A stretch of 58,265 nucleotides of DNA from Anaerolinea sp. (lineage in GTDB: Bacteria > Chloroflexota > Anaerolineae > Anaerolineales > Anaerolineaceae), in the NCBI GenBank assembly GCA_029975055.1, contig JARKPU010000061.1, positions 1 to 58,265 on the forward strand. Reading direction: 5' to 3'. Each line of letters begins with the position of its first letter. The stretch's first letter is position 1. Both the position numbers and the translations under genes were made by a program. This document shows positions 1 through 14,580 of the stretch, piece after piece. The notes beneath the pieces are model-generated. The model ran no database searches, was not told where the DNA came from, and saw only the letters and a list, made by a program, of their open reading frames with translations.

Positions 1-3000
1 GAGGGCGGAGAAGTGGCGGGCGAGCTGGGCGATGGAGGCAGAGTGGAAGAGATCGGTGTTGAACTCGAAGGCGGCGGAGAGAGCGGGGGGAGCGTCGTGG
101 CAGATGAGGGAGAGGTCGAACATGGCCAGGCGGGTGTCAACGTCGAGGGGCTGGAGGGAGAGGCCGGGCAGCGCGAGGGAGGCGGAGGGGCCGCTCTGCA
201 CCACCAGCATCACCTGGAAGAGAGGGTTGCGGCTCAGGTCACGTTCGATCTGCAGCAGGTCGATCAACTTCTCGAACGGCATTTCCTGGTGGGCATAGGC
301 TCCGAGGCAGGTCTCGCGGACTCTCTTCAACAATTCCCTGAAGGTCGGCGCCCCATGCAGGTTGGCGCGCAAGGCCAGCGTGTTGACGAAGAAGCCCACC
401 ACGTTTTCCACTTCAGGCAGCCCGCGGTTGGCCACGGGGGTGCCGATGCAGAAGTCCTCCTGCCCGGTGTACCGGAAGAGCAGCAACTCGAACGCCGCCA
501 GAAGCAGCATAAAGGGGGTGACGCCTTCCTGCCGGGCGAAATCTCGCAGCGAACGGGTAAGCTCGGGGTCGAACTCAAAGCGGTAATTCCCGCCGCTTGA
601 GGTCTGCACGGGGGGGCGGGGGCGGTCGGTGGGCAGGTCGAGGTAGGGCGGGCAGTCGGCGAGTTGGGCTTTCCAGTACTCCGCTTCTGCTTCGAGGACA
701 GGCCCTTGCAGCCATTCGCGCTGCCAGACGGCGTAATCGGCATACTGGACGGGCAGTTCGGGCAGGGCGGGAGGTTTTCCCTCGACCAGGCTCGTGTAGC
801 AGGCCTGGAGGTCGTGGATGAGGATGTTGTTCGACCAGCCGTCGGAGATAATGTGGTGCATGCTGAAGGCGGCGATCGTCTCGGTCGGCCCCATGCGCAT
901 AAGCGTGACGCGCATGAGCGGGGCGGCCGCAAGGTCGAAGGGCCGGGCGGCTTCGGCTTCCAACAGCCGGGTCAGTTTGGCCTGGCGCTCGGCTTCGTGG
1001 TCACCGGAGAGGTCAATAACCTCCAGCGGGATGCGCACCTCGGGAAGAATCACCTGGATGGCCGCGCCCTCTTGCGACTGGAAGGCGGTGTGCAGGGATT
1101 CGTGCCGCAAGGCGACCATCTGCAGTGCTGCTCTGAAGGTTTCCACATCGAGCTCGCCGCGCATACGCAGCGCCATAAAGAGGTTGTAGGATGGGTTTTC
1201 AGGCTCGTAATGGTACAGGAACCACAGGCGCTGTTGCGCAAAGGAAAGCGGCAGGCGCGCCCGGTCTTCTACCCGCCGGATGGGAGGTTTGACCCGCTTT
1301 TGGCCGGATTGCATGGCAGCCTCGACCGCACGGGTGAACGCGCTCAGCGTGGGAGCCTCGAACAGGCTGCGGATGGGGATATCCACGCCAAAGAGGGAGC
1401 GCACGTGCATCACAAGACGGGTGGCCAGCAGCGAATGACCGCCGATGGCAAAGAAGTTGTCTGTGCGGCCGACGGTTTGCACCCCAAGCACCTGCGCCCA
1501 GGTTTCAGCCATCAGCTCTTCCAGGGGCGTGGCCGGGGCTTCCTGACCGGTGCCGGGGGCGAGCAGGCCGATGCGCCGGGCGGATGCCAGGGCTTTGCGG
1601 TCCACCTTGGTATTTGGGGTGAGGGGCATATCTTCCAGCAGCACAAAGGCTGCCGGGAGCATATATTCCGGCAGGCTGACTTTGAGGAAATCCTGCAGAT
1701 CAATGAAGCCGGGCGGGTTGGAGGGGTCGTTCAAGACAAGATAAGCGGTAAGCTTTTGATCGGCACCCTGCGCGCCTTCGAGCAGCACCGCGGCCTGCCT
1801 GACGGCCGGGTGCGTGACGAGCACCGTCTCGATCTCCCCCAGTTCCACGCGGAAGCCGCGCAGCTTCACCTGGAAATCGATCCGCCCGAGGAACTCGATG
1901 CTGCCGTCCGGCAGCCAGCGCACCAGGTCGCCCGAGCGGTACATCAAGGCGGTGGGGGCGGGGTCGAACGGGTCTTTGATGAAGCGTTCCGCGCTGAGTT
2001 CCGGCCGCTGGAGATACCCGCCTGCCAGGCCGACCCCGGCAATGTACAACTCGCCGGGCACCCCGGCTGGGACGGGCTGCTGGTGGCGGTCGAGCACATA
2101 CACGCGCGTGTTGGCAACCGGCTTGCCGATCGAGGGCGGCTGGGCGGGGGCCTGCGCGCTCGGCGGCACGATGCCTGCAGTCGTGACGACGGTGGATTCG
2201 GTCGGGCCGTAGTTGTTGACCAGTTCAAAGGGCAGGCCGGGCGGCGGGTAGATGTGCAGCCGGTCGCCGCCCGTCAGGATGTAACGCAGGCGCGTCTCGG
2301 GCGGCCAATCGAGGGTGAGCATCGTTTCCGCCATAGGGGTGGGCAGGAAACTGATCGTGATGCCTTCGCGCACCAGCCAATCGCGGAGCTGAAGCGGGGA
2401 AGAACGGGTTTCTTCATCCGGCACGAAGACGCTTGCGCCCGCTGCCAGGTAGGGCCAGATTTCCCACACCGAGGCATCGAACCCCTGCCCGGCCAGCTGC
2501 GTGGCCCGGTCTGCCGCCGAGACGCCAAAGGCACGCTGAGTCCAGAAGACCAGGTTGAGGAGCGACTCGTGACGGATGGGCACGCCCTTGGGGCGGCCTG
2601 TCGAGCCGGAGGTGTAGATCACATAAGCCAGGTCGCGGATGGTTGCCTGGTTGGCAGGGTTGTCATCCGGTTCGGCAGCAATGGCGGGCCAATCGGCGTC
2701 CAGCCTGACTACGCTCAGACCGGCCGGGAGAGCTGCGGCGACCTGGGGCGTGAGGACGCTCGCCTGGGTGACCAGGGCAGCCGCGCCGGAATCGGCCAGC
2801 ATGAAGGCCAGGCGCTCCGGCGGGTAGGTTGGGTCGAGCGGCTGATAAGCCGCGCCGGTTTTGAGGATGGCGAGCGCGGCGGTGATCAAACCCAGCGAGC
2901 GCTCGGCCAGCAGGCCCACCAGCCTGCCCGGCCCGGCGCCGAGTTTCAACAGGTGATGCGCCAGCCGGTTGGCGCGGCGGTTAAGCTCAGGGTAGGTGAG

Positions 3001-4584
3001 TTCCTCGCCCTTGCACGAAGCCGCCAGGGCAGAAGGGGCCTGGGCCGCGCGGAGTTCGACCAGCTGGTGTACGCACAGATCGCGGGGGAAGGGCGAGCCG
3101 GTGGCATTCCACTCGACCAGGATTTTTTCCCGTTCTTCAGGGCTCAACAGCGATAGGTCGCCGACACGGTCTTGCGGGTGATCCAGAATATTCGCGAGCA
3201 GCGTGGCGAAGTGCGCACGCATGCGGCGCACGGTGTCTGGCAGGAAGAGATCGGCATCATATTCGAAATAGCCATGGAGCGCATCACCGCGGTAGTTGAG
3301 GACGAGCAGCAGATCGAACTTGGCCGTGCCCGTTTCGTTTTCCACCTGCGAGATTTGCAGCCCGGGCAGCCGCAAGAGGTTCATCGGGTCTTCTTGGAAG
3401 GCGAACATGGCCTGGAAGACGGGGTTGACGCTCAGATCGCGGTCGAGGTGCAAACGCTCGACGAGCAGCTCGAAGGGCGTCTCTGAATGCGCATAGGCGT
3501 CGAGGCATTCCTCCCGCACGGCCTTGAGGTATTCGATGAACGGCGGGTTGTCATCCAGGCGGCTGCGCAGGACGACGGTATTCACGAACATGCCGATCAA
3601 CCCGTCCAACCCGGGCGCATTGCGGTTGGCAACCGGCGTGCCCACGCACAGATCGGCCTGGCCGCTGTATTTGTGCAAGAAAAGCTGGAAGGCCGCCAGC
3701 AGCAGCATGTAGGGCGTGACGCCTTCGCGCCGGCACAGTTCGCGCACACGAGCAGTCTCCGCAGGCGAGACCTGCACTTCCAGGTGACCGCCGCGATGGC
3801 GTGGCTGCGCCGGGCGGGGAAGGTCGGCCGGCAGTTCCAGATGGAAAGCGGCGCCCTCGAGCCTGGCGAGCCAGTGCTCGAGCTCCCCTTCCAGCCGGGC
3901 GGCCTGCCCCGGGCTGTATTGCCATTCGGCGTAGTCGGCGTATTGAACCGGTAAATCGGGCAGGCCGGGTTCCGTACCCGCGTGATGCGCCTCGTAGCAG
4001 GCCGCTAACTCATGCACGAAAACGCCCATCGACCAGCCGTCAGAGACGATGTGATGGAGAGTCAACAGCAGGAGGTGCTCGCAAGGCGAGCATTTGAGCA
4101 GCACGGCACGGATCAGCGGACCGGCCGCCAGGTCGAAGTGGAAATTGGCCTCGGCTTCGATGTGCCCGCGTTTTTGCTCCTCGCGCTCTGCCGGAGAGAG
4201 GGGTGACAGGTCCACCACCGGCAGCGTAAAGCCGGCCGGCGGATCGATGACCTGCAGCGGTTCGGCGGGCGTGGAGACGAAGCGCGTGCGCAGCACGGCG
4301 TGCCGGTTGATGATCTTGCCAAGCCCGGCTTCCAGGGCGGGCACATCCAGCGCGCCTTCGAAGCGCACAACCGCAGGGATGTTATAAACCGGATTGCCCG
4401 GATCGAGCTGGTCAAGGAACCAGAGGCGCCGTTGAGCGAACGACAAACGCGCCCGCTCCTGGTCCTCACGGGGTGGGATCTTCTCCAGCCGGTCATCTGC
4501 CTGGCGCTGCTCTCGCAAACGCCTGGCCAGCAGCGCGACCTTCTCTGGAGAAAGGTTCGCTATACGCCTTTCAGTTAAATCCAT
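1..4584 (-). CDS. Non-ribosomal peptide synthetase, C-A-PCP-C..., cut by window edge
   Basis: I translated the minus strand from the ATG at 4584 and it stays open for 1528 codons to position 1, so the C-terminus is missing. Domain order is condensation (about residues 25-450, HHIVSDGW near 180), adenylation (about 480-960, with a YTSGSTGRPKG core and NNYGPTE), a carrier domain (FFAIGGHSL, phosphopantetheine serine near 1050), then a second condensation domain (HHIISDGW near 1243), which the edge truncates. Aligning the binding-pocket positions to GrsA gives DAWFLGNVVK, a published leucine code (family knowledge), so this module probably adds Leu. The gene starts 24 bp after the FAAL-NRPS stop, surely one transcript. 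No epimerase is seen in the visible part, which fits L-residues. Termination (thioesterase or reductase) must lie outside the window. Confidence 0.95.
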   Translation of the reverse strand, partial: MDLTERRIANLSPEKVALLARRLREQRQADDRLEKIPPREDQERARLSFAQRRLWFLDQLDPGNPVYNIPAVVRFEGALDVPALEAGLGKIINRHAVLRTRFVSTPAEPLQVIDPPAGFTLPVVDLSPLSPAEREEQKRGHIEAEANFHFDLAAGPLIRAVLLKCSPCEHLLLLTLHHIVSDGWSMGVFVHELAACYEAHHAGTEPGLPDLPVQYADYAEWQYSPGQAARLEGELEHWLARLEGAAFHLELPADLPRPAQPRHRGGHLEVQVSPAETARVRELCRREGVTPYMLLLAAFQLFLHKYSGQADLCVGTPVANRNAPGLDGLIGMFVNTVVLRSRLDDNPPFIEYLKAVREECLDAYAHSETPFELLVERLHLDRDLSVNPVFQAMFAFQEDPMNLLRLPGLQISQVENETGTAKFDLLLVLNYRGDALHGYFEYDADLFLPDTVRRMRAHFATLLANILDHPQDRVGDLSLLSPEEREKILVEWNATGSPFPRDLCVHQLVELRAAQAPSALAASCKGEELTYPELNRRANRLAHHLLKLGAGPGRLVGLLAERSLGLITAALAILKTGAAYQPLDPTYPPERLAFMLADSGAAALVTQASVLTPQVAAALPAGLSVVRLDADWPAIAAEPDDNPANQATIRDLAYVIYTSGSTGRPKGVPIRHESLLNLVFWTQRAFGVSAADRATQLAGQGFDASVWEIWPYLAAGASVFVPDEETRSSPLQLRDWLVREGITISFLPTPMAETMLTLDWPPETRLRYILTGGDRLHIYPPPGLPFELVNNYGPTESTVVTTAGIVPPSAQAPAQPPSIGKPVANTRVYVLDRHQQPVPAGVPGELYIAGVGLAGGYLQRPELSAERFIKDPFDPAPTALMYRSGDLVRWLPDGSIEFLGRIDFQVKLRGFRVELGEIETVLVTHPAVRQAAVLLEGAQGADQKLTAYLVLNDPSNPPGFIDLQDFLKVSLPEYMLPAAFVLLEDMPLTPNTKVDRKALASARRIGLLAPGTGQEAPATPLEELMAETWAQVLGVQTVGRTDNFFAIGGHSLLATRLVMHVRSLFGVDIPIRSLFEAPTLSAFTRAVEAAMQSGQKRVKPPIRRVEDRARLPLSFAQQRLWFLYHYEPENPSYNLFMALRMRGELDVETFRAALQMVALRHESLHTAFQSQEGAAIQVILPEVRIPLEVIDLSGDHEAERQAKLTRLLEAEAARPFDLAAAPLMRVTLMRMGPTETIAAFSMHHIISDGWSNNILIHDLQACYTSLVEGKPPALPELPVQYADYAVWQREWLQGPVLEAEAEYWKAQLADCPPYLDLPTDRPRPPVQTSSGGNYRFEFDPELTRSLRDFARQEGVTPFMLLLAAFELLLFRYTGQEDFCIGTPVANRGLPEVENVVGFFVNTLALRANLHGAPTFRELLKRVRETCLGAYAHQEMPFEKLIDLLQIERDLSRNPLFQVMLVVQSGPSASLALPGLSLQPLDVDTRLAMFDLSLICHDAPPALSAAFEFNTDLFHSASIAQLARHFSAL

Positions 4585-4608
4585 TCTCGGCCCCCAAGCC
4601 TGAAAAAC

Positions 4609-10056
<5,448 letters not shown>

Positions 10057-10393
10057 TCACACCCCCAGGTGGGTTTCGACGGCGAAGGAACACTAAGGCT
10101 GGCGGAATATCCAGGTCATTCAGGGAACACAGCCCCGGCAGAGCTTCTCGCGCATTTGGGCGGGCGCTGGTCCTGTCTGGAATAATGGCGATGTGCGGTC
10201 GAATCCTTAAAGCATCAATTCCGAGGGAATCCTCCTCTCGGTTCACTTTCCACCCTGCAATCCGGCTCGCGATACTTCATCAGATGCACAACCAGTCTAA
10301 ACAACCATCCGGTCAGGCACCACATCACATACCGTAAAATATTCAATTGTCCGTAAAGTTAAGGAAATCTACCTCATGAACCCCTGTACATTC
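10057..10393 (-). other. Long untranslated leader of the NRPS operon
   Basis: About 330 nt lie between the predicted promoter and the FAAL-NRPS start codon. I see no convincing gene here. The only longer minus-strand reading frame (10025-10246) overlaps the NRPS start and has no family resemblance. The promoter-proximal part (about 10260-10390) is clearly more AT-rich than the flanking genes. The length leaves room for RNA-level control, but I recognise no riboswitch class. Confidence 0.5.
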
Positions 10394-10421
10394 ATTATAG
10401 TGCACCGCGGGGCAAAGTCAA
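10394..10421 (-). promoter_or_regulatory. Sigma-70-type promoter for the NRPS operon
   Basis: On the minus strand TTGACT (10421-10416) is followed after 16 bp by a perfect TATAAT (10399-10394). This is one of the best consensus promoters in the window and points at the FAAL-NRPS gene. The start of transcription would fall near 10387, giving a leader of about 330 nt. Confidence 0.65.
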
Positions 10422-10497
10422 TAAGCGCGGAAAGGTGTTTACCGTTCTCAACGTTGAAGACTCGTTGTGGTTTCCGGGCGGCGTTCCAAAGCGCATG

Positions 10498-11133
10498 TCA
10501 TTTCTTCGCCTCCCAGGCGAGGGCAAAGTAGCCCCACCCGCTGGTGTTGCAGCTCAGGCGGCCGTGGTCGCCCTGCTTTTCATCGAATGACAAATCGGGG
10601 CAGGGTTCCCAGGCATGGTCGAGCGGGTCGTAGGTGAAAATGGTGATTTTCTCCGGTTCCGTATCGAACACCCTGCGTTCGTAGGCGGTGAGGTCGAAGT
10701 ATAGCTGCTTGGGGGCGCACGAATCGGAGGAGTCGATCACACCGCTCCGGTACTGGCGCAATTCGGCTCCCTGGCGGTAAAAGTTGAGCTGCTCGCGCTG
10801 CGGCAGGTAGTTGACCGGCACCCGGCAGAACCGTTCCTTCGCTGCCTGGCAGGCCGAACCCTTGGGGTTGATCACCCCGCCCCAGCGCGCCGGGCTGGCG
10901 CTCGCGCGAGAGAAAAAGAAGAACAGGTGCAGAGGTTTCGCCTTGCCAAGCGTCCCCGAAAGGCACTCGCTTTCGCCAAGCGGAGAAGATGGTTTCGGCG
11001 TGGATTCCGGCCGGCGAGGTTGGGCGGTCGGGATGGTAAATTGCGCGGAGGCCGCCGCCCAGTTCCCTCCCAGAAGAACGAGCACGAGAACCACCGTGCT
11101 GATGCAGGCGGAGATGAGCAACCTGGTTTTCAT
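10498..11133 (-). CDS. Exported protein of unknown function
   Basis: This 211-residue protein has an N-terminal hydrophobic segment (about residues 4-30, ending AAASAQF), most likely a signal peptide or anchor, then a short Pro/Thr/Ser linker. The rest resembles no family I know. It contains six or more cysteines (SECLSG, SACQAA, RFCRVP, DSCAPK, EPCPDL, LSCNTS), suggesting disulphides outside the membrane, and ends with an aromatic segment GWGYFALAW. I chose the ATG at 11133, which has GGGGGA about 7 nt upstream; a TTG at 11151 in the same frame is possible. A palindrome over a TATAAT box lies about 85 bp upstream. It is on the same strand as the NRPS genes, but the strong promoter between them argues for separate transcription. 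Confidence 0.7.
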   Translation of the reverse strand: MKTRLLISACISTVVLVLVLLGGNWAAASAQFTIPTAQPRRPESTPKPSSPLGESECLSGTLGKAKPLHLFFFFSRASASPARWGGVINPKGSACQAAKERFCRVPVNYLPQREQLNFYRQGAELRQYRSGVIDSSDSCAPKQLYFDLTAYERRVFDTEPEKITIFTYDPLDHAWEPCPDLSFDEKQGDHGRLSCNTSGWGYFALAWEAKK

Positions 11134-11200
11134 TCCGCATCCCCCGTACAATCAAGCTCTTTCATCCAGGCTACTGACAGGCAGCCTTACGAATATTAAA

Positions 11201-11231
11201 GGTCAGCCTGCATACATTATACAGGCTGACC
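11201..11231 (-). promoter_or_regulatory. Palindromic operator candidate over a -10 box
   Basis: A perfect 10-bp inverted repeat (GGTCAGCCTG / CAGGCTGACC) is separated by 11 bp. The spacer carries a minus-strand TATAAT (11221-11216) that points to the exported protein starting at 11133. A dyad across a -10 box is the classic arrangement for a dimeric repressor, although the same dyad could form an RNA hairpin if transcription starts further upstream. Confidence 0.5.
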
Positions 11232-11310
11232 CTTCGAAAGGTTGCTGGAGCGCGTTATCTGCGACGTTCTTGTGATTCTATCCCCGCCCTGCCCGCGCAA
11301 AGCCTGCCGC

Positions 11311-12105
11311 TCACAGCCAGCCGCGTAGGCGGTAGGCCAGCATGCCGAGATATTCCTTCAGGGCATTGGTCGTCAGGCTCAGGTTGCTGGTGCTGGGCAG
11401 AAGGTTCACCAGCTGGCCTGCCAGGCCGGCATCGGTGTATTTGGACCAGCTTTCCTGGGTGACGGAAAAATCGGCAGGCGCCGGGATGACCTGGATGCCC
11501 TGTTTCTCGAAGAGCGCCACCGAGCGCGGCATATGCAGCGCCGAGGTGACAAGGATGACCTGCGTGATGCCGCGTTCCTTCAGGATCTGCGCGCAGTAAA
11601 AGGCGTCTTCGTAGGTGTTCTGCGAATTGGGCTGCTGGAGGATCGCCTCCGCGGGCACGCCCAGCATCTCCAGGATGGTCGTCATCTCGTCGGCGGGCGT
11701 GGATGGGCGTGTTCCCAGCCAGGTGATGTTCCCGCCGCTGGCGAGGATGAGCGGAGCCTTCCCCTGGCGGTAGAGCTGCGCGGCGTAGAGGATGCGGTCG
11801 CCGGCGCCGTTCAACTCGACCATCGGCCGCGGGGGAATAGCCGCATCGGTGCCGCCGCCGAGGAGCACGATCGCCGGGGCCGATGGTACCTCGCCCTGCG
11901 GCAGGTAGCGCCATTCCAGCGAGCGCGCCAGCCCAAGGGCCACCCAGCCGTTGGATGCTGCCAACAAGACCAGCAGCGAGAGGATCAGCGCGGTGTTGCG
12001 CAGCCCGGCGCGTTTGTGGAAGACCAGCGCGAAGGCCAGCAAGATGATCGCCAGGCCGAGCGGGTAGAGCAGCGGTGGCAGGAACTTGGAAAGGAAGACG
12101 AACAT
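11311..12105 (-). CDS. YdcF-like DUF218 membrane protein
   Basis: The 264-residue protein has two N-terminal membrane helices (about 8-28 and 37-56) and then a DUF218 domain beginning at APAIVLLGGG, with SGGN, the SQNTYEDA segment and VTSALHMPRS typical of the YdcF/SanA/ElyC family. Members are membrane-anchored and have been linked to envelope and peptidoglycan precursor metabolism in Enterobacteria; the biochemical activity is not settled. The start lies 9 bp after the stop of the aldo/keto reductase gene, so the two are co-transcribed. Nothing in the sequence explains that pairing. Confidence 0.85.
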   Translation of the reverse strand: MFVFLSKFLPPLLYPLGLAIILLAFALVFHKRAGLRNTALILSLLVLLAASNGWVALGLARSLEWRYLPQGEVPSAPAIVLLGGGTDAAIPPRPMVELNGAGDRILYAAQLYRQGKAPLILASGGNITWLGTRPSTPADEMTTILEMLGVPAEAILQQPNSQNTYEDAFYCAQILKERGITQVILVTSALHMPRSVALFEKQGIQVIPAPADFSVTQESWSKYTDAGLAGQLVNLLPSTSNLSLTTNALKEYLGMLAYRLRGWL

Positions 12106-12114
12106 GCTGCCCGC

Positions 12115-13278
12115 CTAGGCCAGGGCTTCTTCGTACGATTTGCCCTGGTCGAACACCAGCGAGACCTGTTCGAGCAGGTCGGAGATCGGCAGGTGCTGCG
12201 GGCATTTGCTCTCGCACTCCTGGCATTTCAGGCAGTTCTCGGCGCGCTTGCCTGGCTCCACCCAGTGGTTGTACATATCGCGGACGTGCTTGAGCACATC
12301 GTACATATGCCCGGCGTTGTAAAGCTCGAACATGAGCGGGATGTTCAGGCCGTTCGGGCAGGGCTGGCAGTAATTGCAGCCGGTGCAGGAGACCAGGCAC
12401 AGCTTCCGGTAAGCCTCGCGCACACGGTCCACCACCGCCAGCTCCGGCGGGGTGAGCAGGCCAGGGCGAGAAGCATCGGCGTATTGCAGGTTTTCTTCCA
12501 CCTGGCGCATGCGGCTCATACCGCTGAGCACCACCGAAACCTCCGGCTGGCTCCACAGCCATTGCAGGGCCCATTCCACCCGTCGGCGGCGGATGGGCGA
12601 TTTATCCCATATTCTTTGCACCGCCTCCTGCCTGACGGCCAGCCTGCCGCCCAGCAGGGGTTCCATCACCACCACGCCAAGGCCCTTTGCGGCGGCATAT
12701 TGCAGCCCGCGCGTACCGGCCTGCTCCTCGATATCCATGTAGTTATATTGAATCTGGCAGAAGGCCCAATCGTAACCGTCCACGATGTTTTTGAAGGTCT
12801 CGAAATCGTCGTGGAAGGAAAAGCCCAGGTGGCGGATGCGCCCTTCGGCGATGCGCTTCTCGGCCCAGGAAAAGACATCCCAAGACTTGACCTTCTCCCA
12901 GGAGCGCTTATCCAGCCCGTGAAGCAGGTAAAAATCGACATACTCGGTCTGCAGGCGTTCGAGCTGCTCGGCGAAGATGCGGTCGAAATCTTCCGGGCCA
13001 GACATCAGCCAGTGGGGCATTTTCGTCGCCAGGCGTACTTTCTCGCGCCAGCCGCCCTTCAGCGTGCGGCCCAGGAAGGGTTCGCTCTTCTGGCGATGGT
13101 AGCCGTAGGCCGTGTCGATGTAATTGACACCGCCTTCGATGGCGCGGTAGATCAGGCGGGCAGCTTCTTTTTCGGCGATTGCCGAGCCAAACTCGCGCGT
13201 GCGCGTGGGCAGGCGCATCGCGCCAAAGCCGAGCGCCGAGACCTGCCAATCCAGCCGGCCAAATGGACGGTACTGCAT
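12115..13278 (-). CDS. Aldo/keto reductase with C-terminal two-cluster ferredoxin domain
   Basis: Residues 1-280 form an aldo/keto reductase barrel. The catalytic tetrad can be placed at D55, Y60 (DTAYGY), K86 (LATKMP) and H120 (YLLHG). The C-terminal 90 residues carry two CxxCxxCxxxCP motifs, CTGCNYCQPCP near 301 and CLKCQECESKCP near 348, each fitting a [4Fe-4S] cluster. This fused architecture is common in anaerobes and suggests electron exchange with a ferredoxin-type carrier as well as NAD(P)H; the substrate is unknown. The ATG has GAGGTG 6 nt upstream, and a minus-strand TATAAT sits at 13313-13308. It is the first gene of a pair with the YdcF-like protein. Confidence 0.93.
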   Translation of the reverse strand: MQYRPFGRLDWQVSALGFGAMRLPTRTREFGSAIAEKEAARLIYRAIEGGVNYIDTAYGYHRQKSEPFLGRTLKGGWREKVRLATKMPHWLMSGPEDFDRIFAEQLERLQTEYVDFYLLHGLDKRSWEKVKSWDVFSWAEKRIAEGRIRHLGFSFHDDFETFKNIVDGYDWAFCQIQYNYMDIEEQAGTRGLQYAAAKGLGVVVMEPLLGGRLAVRQEAVQRIWDKSPIRRRRVEWALQWLWSQPEVSVVLSGMSRMRQVEENLQYADASRPGLLTPPELAVVDRVREAYRKLCLVSCTGCNYCQPCPNGLNIPLMFELYNAGHMYDVLKHVRDMYNHWVEPGKRAENCLKCQECESKCPQHLPISDLLEQVSLVFDQGKSYEEALA

Positions 13279-13355
13279 GTTTTCACCTCGGAATGGATAG
13301 ATGGATGTATTATAAGCTATTCGTGAAAATCTGAACGGGGTGAGGCGAACGGCGT

Positions 13356-14159
13356 ATGAACGATGTCATCGGCAGAGGACGCACGGCGGAGATCATTGCC
13401 TGGGGCGACGGCAAGGTGCTCAAGCTCTTTATGGATTGGACCGAACCGGCCTGGGCGGAACAGGAGTTCCTGGCCTCGCGGCTGGCTTTTGAGGGCGGGG
13501 CGCCCGTGCCGGAGCCGTATGAGATCATCGTCCACGAAGGCCGCCGGGGCATCCTCTTCGAGCGCGTGGATGGACAGACGGCGCTGTGGATTATGCGCAC
13601 GCAGCCCTGGCGCTTTTACGAGATCACCCGCATGATGGCCAGGGTGCAATCCACCTACCTGAAGGCGCCGGGAACCGGCCTGCGCTCGAACAAGGCCAGC
13701 CTCGAGTGGACCATCCGCAGGGTGATCGAGAACGGCCTGGGCGAAGAGCGCGGCGGGCGCATCCTGGCGGCGCTGGCCGCTCTGCCGGAGGGCGACCGCC
13801 TGTGCCACATGGACTTTCACCCCGATAACCTCATGCTCAGCCGGCGCGGCTGGGTGATTCTGGATTGGATGAACGCGCGCAGCGGTGCGCCGCTTGCGGA
13901 CGTGGCGCGCAGCAGCCTGATGTTCCGCGTGGGCGAGCCGCCCGAAGATCGCCCCGGCAACGCCTTGATGATGCGCTTCGTGCGCCTGGCCAGGTGGAGT
14001 TACCACCGCGCCATCCGGGCCAGGCTTGGCTTCAACGATGCGGAGCTGGAAGCCTGGCTGCTGCCGGTGGCGGCGGCGCGCCTTTGGGAGAACATCCCTG
14101 GGGAGCGTGAGAAGCTGGTGCGCCTCATCGATGGGCTGCTGAGCGCTTCACCAGGTTAA
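13356..14159 (+). CDS. Aminoglycoside phosphotransferase (APH)-family kinase
   Basis: This 267-residue protein has the APH/choline-kinase fold signature: the catalytic loop HMDFHPDNLM (H151, D153, N158) and the metal-binding ILDW (D170), with an N-terminal lobe starting at an IGRGRTAEI nucleotide loop. Family members phosphorylate small hydroxyl compounds; the substrate here cannot be read from sequence and a role in antibiotic resistance should not be assumed. GGGGTGAGG precedes the ATG. The gene stands alone, divergent from the aldo/keto reductase, with a 77-bp shared upstream region. Confidence 0.85.
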   Translation: MNDVIGRGRTAEIIAWGDGKVLKLFMDWTEPAWAEQEFLASRLAFEGGAPVPEPYEIIVHEGRRGILFERVDGQTALWIMRTQPWRFYEITRMMARVQSTYLKAPGTGLRSNKASLEWTIRRVIENGLGEERGGRILAALAALPEGDRLCHMDFHPDNLMLSRRGWVILDWMNARSGAPLADVARSSLMFRVGEPPEDRPGNALMMRFVRLARWSYHRAIRARLGFNDAELEAWLLPVAAARLWENIPGEREKLVRLIDGLLSASPG

Positions 14160-14178
14160 TCGCCAGGTATTTGCGCCT

Positions 14179-14580
14179 TCAGGCCGGGCCGCTCTTTTTC
14201 TTCTTGCGGGCAGCCGCTTCTGCGAGGGTTTCGGTTACCCGGAAGGCGACGATCTGGGCGATCAGATCATACGGGATGGGCTTGCTGAGCGGGAACCTCA
14301 CCGACCCTTTCGCTCCCTGGTAAGCAGAAAGCTCCTCCTTGAACTTCGCTGTGCCGCTGGGGGTGGGGTAGAAGCCGATGTGGTTCTTGAATGCGCCAAA
14401 GTGCACCAGGTTTCTGCCCATCAAGGTGAAGGTCGGCAGCCGGTATTTCATCGCTTCCTGGGCGCCGGGCGCGCTTTGACGGATGACGGCCCTGATTTGC
14501 TGCAGAATGGCCTGGACTTCAGGGCTGCATTCTGCGATATACTCGTCGATCGTCGCGGGTTGATTCTGGTCGGTATCCAT
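14179..14580 (-). CDS. DUF1801 (YdhG-like) protein
   Basis: The 133-residue protein shows the DUF1801 pattern: IDEYIAECSPEVQAILQQIR, then APGAQEAMKYRLPTF, the HFGAFKNHIGFYPTPSG strand region, and a Lys-rich tail (ARKKKKSG). The fold is related to the frataxin-like YdhG proteins; function is not firmly known. I take the ATG at 14580, which has GGAGAAAGT directly upstream, rather than the longer frame extending toward uvrA. It is convergent with the APH gene (19 bp apart) and divergent from uvrA. A second DUF1801 protein lies at 55921. Confidence 0.88.
   Translation of the reverse strand: MDTDQNQPATIDEYIAECSPEVQAILQQIRAVIRQSAPGAQEAMKYRLPTFTLMGRNLVHFGAFKNHIGFYPTPSGTAKFKEELSAYQGAKGSVRFPLSKPIPYDLIAQIVAFRVTETLAEAAARKKKKSGPA

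Noticed and set aside
664..3156. Long open frame on the plus strand opposite the NRPS
   Set aside because: It is a GC-rich shadow of the real minus-strand NRPS, whose translation shows all core motifs. The same applies to plus-strand frames at 6967-8451 and 8782-10005.
327..4496. Several short minus-strand frames suggesting a broken NRPS
   Set aside because: The correct frame is continuous from 4584 to the window edge; the pieces are in other frames. I see no frameshift.
11255..12574. 439-codon minus-strand frame
   Set aside because: It overlaps both the YdcF-like and aldo/keto reductase genes in a different frame and has no recognisable sequence.
13356..14159. Aminoglycoside resistance gene
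   Set aside because: Only the APH fold is supported; nothing points to antibiotic substrates.
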